Part shown: positions 1 through 6,332 of the stretch, piece by piece
Numbering within the stretch: position 1 is the stretch's first letter
Layout of the letters: every line of letters starts with the position of its first letter
NCBI GenBank assembly: GCA_002059205.1
Contig: MVCQ01000008.1
Span: forward strand, 1 to 14,239
Length of the DNA: 14,239 bases
DNA from: Candidatus Latescibacteria bacterium 4484_107
GTDB taxonomy: Bacteria; Latescibacterota; 4484-107
Direction: 5' to 3'
Made by a program: the position numbers and the translations under genes
Notes under the pieces: model-generated
What the model saw: only the letters and a program-made list of their open reading frames with translations
What the model was told of the DNA's origin: nothing
Databases searched by the model: none

Positions 1-978
1 AGCCCTTTGGTGGCGCGGGTTGAGGAAGCTGGGGTTTCGGCGCGCGCGGTGCGGTTGCGGGGAGAGTGGGATGGGGTGGGAGCGATGAGACTGGCGAAAG
101 TGATGCGGGCGTTCGATCCGCATATTTTGCATACCCATACTTCACACGCGCATACGCTGGGGTTGTGGGCGTGGATGTTAAGCGCCCGCAAGGCGAAGGT
201 GGTGGTTTCGAGGCGCGTGGATTTTCCGATTTCGAGGCGGGGGTTGGGGCGGATCAAATATGGACGGAGCGTGGGACGATTCCTCGCGGTGTCGGAGGGT
301 GTCCGGCGGGTTTTGATCGAAGGGGGCGTTCCCGCATCCAGGACAGCGGTCGTGCGAAGCGGCATTGATCTGAGAAAATTCGACGATTCGAGAAATCCGG
401 AGTATCTGTATGAGGAGTTCGGGATTGCACGGGATGCGCTTCTCGTCGGGAATGTGGCGGCGCTGGCTCCACATAAGGATCAGGTATGCCTGTTGGAGGC
501 CGCGCGGCAAGTCGTGGATGCGTTTCCCAAGGCGCGATTTTTGATCGTGGGAGAAGGCCCGCTGAAGGAGGCGCTTCTGGAGCGCAGGGCGCGGCTTGGG
601 TTGGATCGGGAGGTGCTCTTCACGGGATTTCGGAAGGACATCGGGGCTATTCTCGGATTATTGAACGTGTTCGTGCTTTCTTCCTGTTTGGAGGGATTGG
701 GGACTTCGCTGTTGGATGCGATGCTGATGGGACTTCCGATCGTAGGTACCGATGTGGGAGGCATTCCGGAGGCGGTACACGATGGCGAGAACGGGTTTTT
801 GGTGCCGCCCAAAAATCCCGAAGCGTTGGCTCATGCGATCTGTCGGTTATTGAAAAATCGGGCGCTCCGTGAGCAGCTCGGACGCGCCGGAAGAAAAATC
901 GTTCAACAATTCGATATCCGGGAGACCGTGCGCCAGACAGCGGCGAACTACGCGGACTTGTTGCGGGAGACGAAATGA
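1..978 (+). CDS. Family 4 glycosyltransferase, C-terminal part (5' end outside window)
   Basis: The frame is open from base 1, so the gene begins upstream and the TTG at 7 is unlikely to be its start. The product resembles GT-B fold family 4 glycosyltransferases, which move a sugar from a nucleotide donor to a lipid or polysaccharide acceptor at the inner membrane. Visible marks are an N-domain HTHTSHAHT stretch, a VGNVAALAPHKD segment that opens the donor-binding domain, LIVGEGPL, and the donor site EGLGTSLLDAM followed by GLPIVGTDVGGIPE. In the usual EX7E motif the second Glu is Asp here, which is common in this subfamily. The stop overlaps the next start (ATGA, 975-978), so the two genes are translationally coupled. 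Donor and acceptor cannot be told. An envelope glycan role is inferred from the neighbours. Confidence 0.88.
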   Translation, partial: SPLVARVEEAGVSARAVRLRGEWDGVGAMRLAKVMRAFDPHILHTHTSHAHTLGLWAWMLSARKAKVVVSRRVDFPISRRGLGRIKYGRSVGRFLAVSEGVRRVLIEGGVPASRTAVVRSGIDLRKFDDSRNPEYLYEEFGIARDALLVGNVAALAPHKDQVCLLEAARQVVDAFPKARFLIVGEGPLKEALLERRARLGLDREVLFTGFRKDIGAILGLLNVFVLSSCLEGLGTSLLDAMLMGLPIVGTDVGGIPEAVHDGENGFLVPPKNPEALAHAICRLLKNRALREQLGRAGRKIVQQFDIRETVRQTAANYADLLRETK

Positions 979-1760
979 GACGAGTGTTCTGGATAGGAAT
1001 TTTGGCGCTTCTTACGGGCAGCGGATTTATAGCGGAGGGACTGGCCTCGGAGGAGACGCGAATCCTTCGAAACGAGGCGTTTGGCGTGGGAGAGTGGTTG
1101 TTCTTCGACGTAAGCTATGGGCCGATCCAGGCGGGAACGGCCACGCTGGAGGTACAGGGGATTCGGACGGTGGATGGCAAACCGTGTTATCACGTAGTTT
1201 CGGAGGCCAAATCATCCGGACTATTCTCCCGGTTCTTTCGGGTCCGGGATCAATTAGAGTCTTTCATTGACGTGAAGGGCATTTTCCCCCGGCGTTTCGA
1301 GAAACATATCCGGGAGGGGAAATACAAGGCGGACCGGTGGATCGCGTACGATCAGGAGCAACACGTGGCGATCACCAGCGAGGGGGATACGACGACGGTG
1401 CCGCCCTTTGTTCAGGACGTGCTTTCCCTGTTCTACTTCGTCCGCACAAAGACGCTTCAGCCGGGGGATCGTTTTGTGGTGGACAATCATACGCGAAGAG
1501 GGAGTTTCCCCCTGGAGATCCGGGTGCATCGAAGGGAGCGCGTGAAGGTGGCGGCGGGAACGTTCGATTGTCTCGTAGTGGAACCGGTTCAGGAGACGGC
1601 GGGGTTGTTCAAACATAAAGGAAAGCTGAAGGTATGGATGACGGATGACGACAGGAAGTTGCCGGTCTTGATGAAAAGTAAAGTGCTCGTAGGGCATCTT
1701 TCCGCGGAGTTGGTTCGATACGTGGTGCCGGGAGGCCACGGAGAAATGAGCGATGAGTGA
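975..1760 (+). CDS. DUF3108 exported protein
   Basis: This 261-residue protein starts with a signal peptide: charged MRR, a hydrophobic run to about residue 20, and a likely cut after GLA before SEE. The mature part fits the DUF3108 family: GEWLFFDVSYGPIQAGTATLEV near residues 38-58, then beta-rich sequence with SGLFSRFFRVRDQLESFID and AAGTFDCLVVEP. The family is predicted to be a periplasmic beta-barrel-like or lipid-binding-like fold; its function is not established. The gene overlaps the glycosyltransferase by ATGA, which suggests an envelope job. The last codons (EMSDE then TGA) are read from the left arm of repeat A1, so the natural C-terminus may have been changed by that element. Confidence 0.82.
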   Translation: MRRVFWIGILALLTGSGFIAEGLASEETRILRNEAFGVGEWLFFDVSYGPIQAGTATLEVQGIRTVDGKPCYHVVSEAKSSGLFSRFFRVRDQLESFIDVKGIFPRRFEKHIREGKYKADRWIAYDQEQHVAITSEGDTTTVPPFVQDVLSLFYFVRTKTLQPGDRFVVDNHTRRGSFPLEIRVHRRERVKVAAGTFDCLVVEPVQETAGLFKHKGKLKVWMTDDDRKLPVLMKSKVLVGHLSAELVRYVVPGGHGEMSDE

Positions 1761-1838
1761 TGCACAATGAGCAATCCCCTCCTTCCCTTCCCCCCATGGA
1801 CGGGTGGCGGGGTGGGATATTGTTCATTGTTCATCGTC
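1745..1838. repeat. Family A inverted repeat, copy 1
   Basis: The left arm (1745-1778) is made of degenerate AATGAGCRATGA units and ends in AATGAGCAATCCC. The right arm (1814-1838) carries ATTGTTCATTGTTCATCG and pairs with it imperfectly. The middle is C-rich then G-rich (CCCTTCCCCCC, GGGTGGCGGGG) and can extend the hairpin. It overlaps the last codons of the DUF3108 gene and ends just before the ribosome binding site AGGAGG (1841-1846) of the next gene. Confidence 0.75.
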
Positions 1839-1853
1839 GAAGGAGGGTAGATC

Positions 1854-2399
1854 ATGGTTCGGAAAGCAATGAGATGGACGATAGGTGCGACGGCGGTCTT
1901 CCTGGTTTCGTGCGGGGGGCAACATCTACACCATCAGAAGGTCGGTGCGGAGGAGCAATACGAGCATTTCGATCCGATGTCTCTCGACGATGATGACGTC
2001 TCCTTGGCGGATATTATGGGAGCCGACTCGTCCCGGACCCCGAAGCCGGAGGGTGCATCGGAGAAAAAGAAGCAGAATCCGGACGAAAGAGCGGAAGCGG
2101 CGGATTCTTCGGACAGCACGGAGGTCGGCACCATCGAAATGGAAGAGATTCCGGGATGGCGGGTGCAGATCTTTGCAACGGAGAAGTTTGAAGCCGCACA
2201 GCGGGTGAAAGAGGAGGCGCAGGAGGTGTTTGACGTGCCGGTCTATGTGTTCTTTGAAACGCCGTACTACAGAGTGCGTATCGGCAACTGTCGGACGCTG
2301 GCTCAAGTCGAGGAACTGGTTCGAATGGCGAAGCAGAAGGGCTACCGGACGGCGTATGGGGCGCGGACAAAAATCCTGGTGGAGAAACGATCGCCATAA
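1854..2399 (+). CDS. SPOR-domain lipoprotein
   Basis: The start ATG follows AGGAGG at 1841-1846 with 7 nt spacing. The N-terminus is a lipoprotein signal: MVRKAMRW, a hydrophobic core, then lipobox LVSC with the lipidated Cys at residue 20. Residues about 35-100 are an acidic, Ser/Glu/Lys-rich linker of low complexity. A SPOR domain fills residues 102-178 (WRVQIFATEKFEAAQRV, then VYVFFETPYYRVRIGNC and AKQKGYRTAY). SPOR domains bind peptidoglycan stripped of stem peptides, mostly at the division septum. The inferred role is an outer- or inner-membrane lipoprotein that touches denuded glycan. lgt, whose product would lipidate it, lies two genes downstream. Confidence 0.87.
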   Translation: MVRKAMRWTIGATAVFLVSCGGQHLHHQKVGAEEQYEHFDPMSLDDDDVSLADIMGADSSRTPKPEGASEKKKQNPDERAEAADSSDSTEVGTIEMEEIPGWRVQIFATEKFEAAQRVKEEAQEVFDVPVYVFFETPYYRVRIGNCRTLAQVEELVRMAKQKGYRTAYGARTKILVEKRSP

Positions 2400-2489
2400 T
2401 AATGAGCGATGAGCAATGAATATTGAGCAATACGTTCCCCCTGGATTGCGGCGAGAGAGGAGGTTTAGGGATTGCTCATTGTTTATTGA
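2398..2489. repeat. Family A inverted repeat, copy 2
   Basis: The left arm (2398-2431) reads as AATGAGCGATGAGCAATGAA plus TATTGAGCAAT; the right arm (2471-2488) is ATTGCTCATTGTTTATTG. The arms pair imperfectly around a loop with CCCCCTGG and GAGAGAGGAGG. It begins at the stop codon of the SPOR gene and ends 6 nt before the AGGAGG of the receiver gene. Confidence 0.75.
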
Positions 2490-2503
2490 TAAAGCAGGAG
2501 GTC

Positions 2504-2893
2504 ATGGTGACAAAGAGCAAAGTTCTGGTGGTAGATGATGAAGCGGAAGTGCGGAAGTTGTTCCGGGATTTCCTGGAGCATCGGGGATATCGGGTGTTGA
2601 TGGCGGAGGAAGGCGCCGAGGCACTTCGGATCCTGCGGGAGCAATCGCCGGAGTTAGTTCTGTTGGACATACGTATGCCTGAGATGGATGGGTTGGAGGT
2701 TCTGAGCCGAATCAAGGCGATGCGTCCGGAGACAACAGTGGTCATGATCTCGGGGTATGCCACGCTGGAGATCGCCAAAGAATCGCTCGAGAAGGGCGCG
2801 TACGATTACATTTCGAAACCGGTGGATCTGGGGCATCTCAAGGACCTTATTCTGATGATCGAGGCGTCAAAGGCAATGAACAATAAAGAATGA
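2504..2893 (+). CDS. Stand-alone response regulator receiver (CheY-like)
   Basis: A single REC domain of 129 residues with no output domain. The acidic pair is D11/D12, the phospho-acceptor D55 (LVLLDIRMPEMDG), the switch residue S83 (VVMISGYAT) and the conserved lysine K105 (SKP). The start is set by AGGAGG at 2496-2501. The ATG at 2504 is only 2 nt away, so GTG at 2507 (5 nt spacing) is an equally good start. An upstream TTG at 2423 lies inside repeat A2 and is not credible. The C-terminal residues AMNNKE and the stop are read from the left arm of repeat A3. No histidine kinase is in the window, so the phosphodonor is unknown. The protein probably acts by protein-protein contact. Confidence 0.9.
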   Translation: MVTKSKVLVVDDEAEVRKLFRDFLEHRGYRVLMAEEGAEALRILREQSPELVLLDIRMPEMDGLEVLSRIKAMRPETTVVMISGYATLEIAKESLEKGAYDYISKPVDLGHLKDLILMIEASKAMNNKE

Positions 2894-2962
2894 GCAAACC
2901 TCTCCCGCTCCCCTGCATTAGGGCGGTGGGGTGGGGGATTGTTCATTGCTCATTATTCATTG
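2874..2962. repeat. Family A inverted repeat, copy 3
   Basis: The left arm (2874-2898) is CAATGAACAATAAAGAATGAGC and the right arm (2938-2962) carries ATTGTTCATTGCTCATTATT. The loop again goes from C-rich (CTCTCCCGCTCCCC) to G-rich (GGGCGGTGGGGTGGGG). It supplies the last codons and the TGA stop of the receiver gene and ends just before the G-rich ribosome binding site of lgt. Confidence 0.78.
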
Positions 2963-2975
2963 AAAAGGGGGGGAT

Positions 2976-3797
2976 ATGCACCCTGTTTTGTTTCGGATCG
3001 GACCTTTGGCCATTCACTCATACGGCGTTATGTTGTCACTGTCGTTTTTGGTTGGGGTTTATCTATCTATATGGCGCGGCCGAAAGTTGGGGCTCGATTC
3101 AGGGCGAATGATGGATCTGGCGATGTATGTGATGATTTCGAGCGCGGTGGGGGCGCGACTGTTTTATGTGATTCCCCATTGGGAAGAATTTACGGGGCAT
3201 CCCTGGGACGTCATCAATCCGTTTCAGAACGGGGAAATGGGAATCGCGGGATTGACGCTGTATGGCGGATTGATCTTAGCGGTGGTCGTGGGCATCTGGT
3301 TTGCGAGGCGGCATCACATGCCGGTATGGCGCGTGACCGATGCGATGGCGCCGGGGGTTGCATCGGGGATTTTCCTCACGCGAATCGGTTGTTTTTTGAA
3401 CGGATGTTGCTTCGGAAAACCGAGCACCGTCTCCTGGGCGATGACCTTTCCCCGGAACTGTGCCGCGGGCTATCTCTTTCCGGACACGCCGATTCATCCG
3501 ACGCAGGTGTATTCGTCGTTATACGGATTGGCGATTTTTGGGATCCTTATGTTTCTGGAGCGGTTCAAGCGGTTCGATGGATTCACCTTTTGGGTCTTTA
3601 TTTTATTATACTCGGTGGCGCGCTTCGCGGTGGATTTCGTGCGGTATTACGAGGAGAGTATGACGCTGTTTCACGTGAGAAACGTGGGGATATCGCTGAA
3701 TCAGGGGATCAGCGTGGGAGGTTTCGTGCTGGCCTGGGTGATGTTGTTTGTGCTGAAAAGAAAAAGCACTTTTTCACCAGGGACCACCACGGAATAA
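2976..3797 (+). CDS. lgt: Prolipoprotein diacylglyceryl transferase
   Basis: Lgt moves diacylglycerol from phosphatidylglycerol to the lipobox cysteine of prolipoproteins, the first step of lipoprotein maturation, in the inner membrane. The 273-residue product has several hydrophobic segments. It keeps the family motifs: HSYGVM at residues 14-19, LTLYGGLI, and the signature region GIFLTRIGCFLNGCCFG, followed by IHPTQVYSSL and a late VARFAVDFVR. The start ATG follows a GGGGGG ribosome binding site. Length is close to the usual 260-290. The C-terminal SPGTTTE and the TAA stop come from repeat C, so the last residues are probably not ancestral. A longer overlapping frame through this region is a shadow. 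Confidence 0.95.
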   Translation: MHPVLFRIGPLAIHSYGVMLSLSFLVGVYLSIWRGRKLGLDSGRMMDLAMYVMISSAVGARLFYVIPHWEEFTGHPWDVINPFQNGEMGIAGLTLYGGLILAVVVGIWFARRHHMPVWRVTDAMAPGVASGIFLTRIGCFLNGCCFGKPSTVSWAMTFPRNCAAGYLFPDTPIHPTQVYSSLYGLAIFGILMFLERFKRFDGFTFWVFILLYSVARFAVDFVRYYEESMTLFHVRNVGISLNQGISVGGFVLAWVMLFVLKRKSTFSPGTTTE

Positions 3798-3876
3798 CAC
3801 GGAATAACACAGAAAGTATCCGTGGTTTTCCGTGTGCTTCCGTGGAGAAAAGGTTTCTATTTCCCCTTGGTGAAGA
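3771..3876. repeat. Family C inverted repeat (CACGGAATAACACGG type)
   Basis: Inner arms are CCACGGAATAACACGGAATA (tandem 11-nt unit) and CCGTGGTTTTCCGTGTGCTT followed by CCGTGG. Outer arms are TTCACCAGGGACC (3773-3785) and TTCCCCTTGGTGAA (3861-3874). The left half overlaps the last codons of lgt. The element ends about 15 nt before the AAGGAG of ftsY. Repeats of this look occur in many unrelated bacterial genomes. Confidence 0.78.
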
Positions 3877-3906
3877 GAATCTTTTGCAGATAAGGAGTTC
3901 GAGCGT

Positions 3907-4899
3907 ATGATGGGTAAGTTTCTGGGACGGTTGCGGAAGGGGTTATCGAAGACGCGGGAGGGATTGCTTCGGCGGTTGGGCGAGGTGGTTGGCGGACGGA
4001 GCAAAATTGATGAGGAGTTATTGGAGGAGATCGAGGAGGTGCTGATCGAGGCGGACGTGGGAGTCGGGCCGACGACCAGAATCATCGAAGGGATACGGGA
4101 GCGGGTGAAGGAGGAGCGGATCAGGGACCCGGAGCGGATTCAGGGATTGTTGAAGGATGAGGTGATGCGGCTTTTGGAGGATAGCGGAGTCGAGCTTTCA
4201 GAAGTCGCACCGCAAAGACGCGGAGGACACAAAGAACCCCTTGAAGAGGGAGGAGGGGGGCTCAGCGGGCTCCGCGTCTCTGCGGGGAAGCCCCGCGTGA
4301 TTATGATGGTGGGCGTGAACGGAGTAGGGAAGACGACGACCATTGGGAAGCTGGCTCAACAATACGTGGACGAAGGGAAAAAGGTGCTTCTCGCGGCGTC
4401 CGATACCTTTCGGGCCGCGGCGATTGAGCAGTTGGCGATCTGGGCCGATCGGACGGGTGCCGATCTCGTGCGCCATCACAGCGGAGCGGATCCGGCTTCG
4501 GTGGCGTTCGATGCGCTTGCCGCGGCAGAGGCCCGGGGAGTGGACGTGGTGATCGTGGATACGGCCGGCCGGCTGCACACGAAGGTAAATCTGATGGAAG
4601 AGCTTGGTAAAATCCACCGGGTATTGGGAAAACGGATCCCCGGAGCGCCTCACGAGGTGCTGTTGGTGTTGGATGCCACGACGGGCCAAAATGCGATTTC
4701 GCAGGTCCGCAAGTTCGATGCCATCGTGCACGTGACGGGGATCGTGCTGGCCAAGCTGGATGGGACGGCCAAGGGAGGCGTGGTGATCGGCATCAGGGAT
4801 GCGCTGGATATTCCGGTGCAGTGGATCGGGATCGGAGAGCAGGCGGAGGATTTGCGGAGATTCGAGCCGACGGAGTTTGTGGAGGCATTGTTGGGATAA
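3907..4899 (+). CDS. ftsY: Signal recognition particle receptor FtsY, with repeat-derived insert
   Basis: FtsY is the SRP receptor GTPase that docks ribosome-nascent-chain complexes at the membrane. Residues 1-95 form the helical N domain. The G domain starts near residue 129: P-loop GVNGVGKTT (136-144), DTFRAAA (166-172), DTAGR (218-222), AKLD (282-285) and GIGEQAEDLRRFEP near the end. There is no long acidic A domain, so membrane contact probably relies on the basic N-terminal helix (FLGRLRKGLSKTREGLLRRL). The start follows AAGGAG with about 10 nt spacing; a second ATG comes immediately after it. Unusually, residues 102-127 (Arg/Gly-rich, PQRRGGHKEP then GGGGLSGLRVSAG) are encoded by a family B palindrome lying in frame between the N and G domains. 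Confidence 0.96.
   Translation: MMGKFLGRLRKGLSKTREGLLRRLGEVVGGRSKIDEELLEEIEEVLIEADVGVGPTTRIIEGIRERVKEERIRDPERIQGLLKDEVMRLLEDSGVELSEVAPQRRGGHKEPLEEGGGGLSGLRVSAGKPRVIMMVGVNGVGKTTTIGKLAQQYVDEGKKVLLAASDTFRAAAIEQLAIWADRTGADLVRHHSGADPASVAFDALAAAEARGVDVVIVDTAGRLHTKVNLMEELGKIHRVLGKRIPGAPHEVLLVLDATTGQNAISQVRKFDAIVHVTGIVLAKLDGTAKGGVVIGIRDALDIPVQWIGIGEQAEDLRRFEPTEFVEALLG
4209..4286. repeat. Family B inverted repeat inside ftsY
   Basis: The 78-nt element has left arm ACCGCAAAGACGCGGAGGAC and right arm GCTCCGCGTCTCTGCGGG, which pair almost perfectly over about 17 bp. The left arm closely matches that of the intergenic copy at 13458-13535, which has the same orientation and also measures 78 nt. Loops differ. 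Being 26 codons with no stop in this frame, it leaves the ftsY reading frame open. Confidence 0.82.
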
Positions 4900-4908
4900 A
4901 ACCGGGAA

Positions 4909-5085
4909 CCCGGGATTGTTCGGATTAGGCAGATCAGGACGGATGAACCCAGTAATTTCTGGCAAGAGAATTTCGTAGATGGTGGAGAGATAGAAAGTGT
5001 GAAATGGTGAAAAAAACGCTGTCATTCAAAAATTCGCTCACTTTCCCACTCTCCTGCACGGCAAAATCCTAACCAGATTACCGGG
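4909..5085. repeat. Family F composite inverted repeat, ftsY-folB gap
   Basis: Two inverted pairs are nested. The outer arms are 4909-4929 (CCCGGGATTGTTCGGATTAG) and 5068-5085 (TCCTAACCAGATTACCGG), which pair imperfectly. The inner arms are 4984-4999 (GGAGAGATAGAAAGTG) and 5039-5054 (CACTTTCCCACTCTCC), with 13 of 16 positions complementary. No gene is visible in this 241-nt gap. The nesting suggests one element inserted in another, or one long degenerate hairpin. Confidence 0.5.
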
Positions 5086-5140
5086 ATGAACCATTAAGAA
5101 ATCCGTGCGATCTTCGGTTCAAAAAAAATTGGGGCGGATT

Positions 5141-5497
5141 GTGGGCATTTTGCGCTTGAAGAATATGACCTTCTTCGGACACCACGGCGTGTGCCCGGAG
5201 GAGCGGGAGTTGGGACAGCGGTTCGAGGTGGACGTAGAGATGGCGTACGAGATGGCGCGCGCAGCCGCTTCGGATCGCGTCGGGGATGCCATAAATTACC
5301 AGACGGTCTATGAGGCCGTCCAGAGCGTGATGACCGGAGAGCCCGTGCATCTGTTGGAAGCTTTGGCGTCGAGGATCGCCGAAACGGTGATGAAACGATT
5401 TCCCGCACAGCGGGCCGTAGTCCGGGTGCGGAAGATGCATCCTCCGATTCCGGGATTTACGGGATACGCGGAGGTGGAGGTGGTCAGAGAAAGGTGA
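5141..5497 (+). CDS. folB: Dihydroneopterin aldolase
   Basis: FolB splits 7,8-dihydroneopterin into 6-hydroxymethyl-7,8-dihydropterin and glycolaldehyde in folate synthesis. Typical sequence: LKNMTFFGHHGVCPEERELGQRFEV at the start, INYQTVYEAVQSVM, HLLEALASRIAETVM (with the conserved LxE), then VRVRKMHPPIPGF near the end. No start is clear. GTG at 5141 gives 118 residues, the normal family length, with the usual few residues before FFGHHG, and GGGGCGG lies just upstream. GTG at 5105 (130 residues) and TTG at 5129 are also in frame. folK follows after a repeat-filled gap and encodes the next pathway step. Confidence 0.9.
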   Translation: MGILRLKNMTFFGHHGVCPEERELGQRFEVDVEMAYEMARAAASDRVGDAINYQTVYEAVQSVMTGEPVHLLEALASRIAETVMKRFPAQRAVVRVRKMHPPIPGFTGYAEVEVVRER

Positions 5498-5502
5498 AAA
5501 GC

Positions 5503-5743
5503 ATTGCCTAAATTTCAAAGATTTCAAAGATTGCCAGGATTGCCTGCCCCCCCCCTGGAAATCTCGCCAATTTTGGCAATCCTGGAAAAAGAAACACATA
5601 ATTATTTGATTATTTTAGAAAAACCTTTCTCTGCGTTTTCTGCGCTCTCTGCGGTTAAATTGGGTTTTGAACCTTTTTACGAATCAATCCAGATTGCCTC
5701 CCATCATCTCGCCAATTTTGGCAATCCTGGCAATTTAGGCAAT
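5503..5743. repeat. Family D inverted repeat split by a nested insert
   Basis: The ends are a perfect 12-bp inverted repeat: ATTGCCTAAATT (5503-5514) and AATTTAGGCAAT (5732-5743). Inside lies a second pair, TTGCCAGGATTGCC on the left and GGCAATCCTGGCAA on the right. The left arm also holds a 9-nt tandem (ATTTCAAAG twice). A 25-nt segment beginning ATCTCGCCAATTTTGG occurs identically at 5561-5585 and 5706-5730. Between them sits unrelated sequence with a family B half element. No gene is visible in the 269-nt folB-folK gap. Confidence 0.8.
5625..5660. repeat. Family B half element (right arm only), nested in element D
   Basis: CTTTCTCTGCGTTTTCTGCG is followed by CTCTCTGCGGTTAAAT. This matches the right arm of the B copy at 13508-13535 (TTTGCGCTCTTTGCG pattern, 9-10 nt period) with C for T changes. 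No matching left arm is present nearby. Confidence 0.6.
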
Positions 5744-5766
5744 GGGGAGGGGAAGAAAGGCGGGGC

Positions 5767-6270
5767 ATGGTTGAAGTATATATCTCTCTGGGATCGAATT
5801 TGGGAGATCGGCAGGGCCTGATCCATTCGGCGGTGGACGCACTTCGCGTGCTTCCGGATACGGAGGGCTGGAAGATTTCGCCTTTGTATGAGACCGCTCC
5901 GATGGAGAAGACGGATCAGCCGTATTTTCTGAATGCGGTGCTCAAATTGCGGACCGGGCTAACCGTCAGGGATCTTTGGAGACACATGCAGCGCATCGAG
6001 GGGGAACTGGGAAGAGTGCGCAGGGAACGCTGGGGGCTGAGAACGATCGATCTGGATTTGATCCTGTATGGGAATCGGGTCATCGAGGAAAAAGATTTGG
6101 TGGTTCCGCATCCGAGGTACCGGCAGCGGGCGTTCGTGTTGCTTCCCTTGCTGGAAATCGCGCCGGAGTTGACGGATCCGGAATCCGGAAAAAAAATTCG
6201 GGAGTTTCTCGAAGAGCGCTGTGAGGGGCAGGAAGTGACGTTATATCTGCCCAAAAAAGGTGACGATTGA
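5767..6270 (+). CDS. folK: 2-amino-4-hydroxy-6-hydroxymethyldihydropteridine pyrophosphokinase (HPPK)
   Basis: FolK transfers pyrophosphate from ATP to 6-hydroxymethyl-7,8-dihydropterin, the step after FolB. The 167-residue protein starts MVEVYISLGSNLGDR, and has SPLYETAPM, QPYFLNAVLKL and the HPPK signature RWGLRTIDLDLILYG at residues 88-102. D95 and D97 are the metal-binding aspartates. VPHPRYRQRAFVLLPLLEIAP follows. The ATG at 5767 gives the usual N-terminus; the ribosome binding site is a weak purine run (GAAAGGCGGGG). The stop lies in the first bases of repeat E. Length is normal for a single-domain enzyme. Confidence 0.95.
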   Translation: MVEVYISLGSNLGDRQGLIHSAVDALRVLPDTEGWKISPLYETAPMEKTDQPYFLNAVLKLRTGLTVRDLWRHMQRIEGELGRVRRERWGLRTIDLDLILYGNRVIEEKDLVVPHPRYRQRAFVLLPLLEIAPELTDPESGKKIREFLEERCEGQEVTLYLPKKGDD

Positions 6271-6307
6271 CGTTTCACGTTTTACCATTCACCACTCAGC
6301 ATTCACC
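6265..6307. repeat. Family E arm (TTCACG/ATTCACC units), folK-kinase gap
   Basis: The stretch GATTGACGTTTCACGTTTTA continues as CCATTCACCACTCAGCATTCACC, a run of degenerate 7-8 nt CATTCAC-like units similar in style to the arms of family A. I see no opposite arm, so it may be a half element or a chance run. It fills most of the 62-nt gap and ends before the GGAGG of the next gene. Confidence 0.4.
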
Positions 6308-6332
6308 TCGCTGTTGTGTAGGAGGAAGCTCC

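Noticed and set aside
2939..3910. 323-codon open frame on the + strand overlapping lgt
   Set aside because: lgt in another frame has family motifs and a good start; this frame begins in repeat A3 and ends past repeat C, with no recognisable product.
4198..5025. 275-codon open frame on the - strand
   Set aside because: It is opposite ftsY and then runs into a composite repeat; no motif and no ribosome binding site support it.
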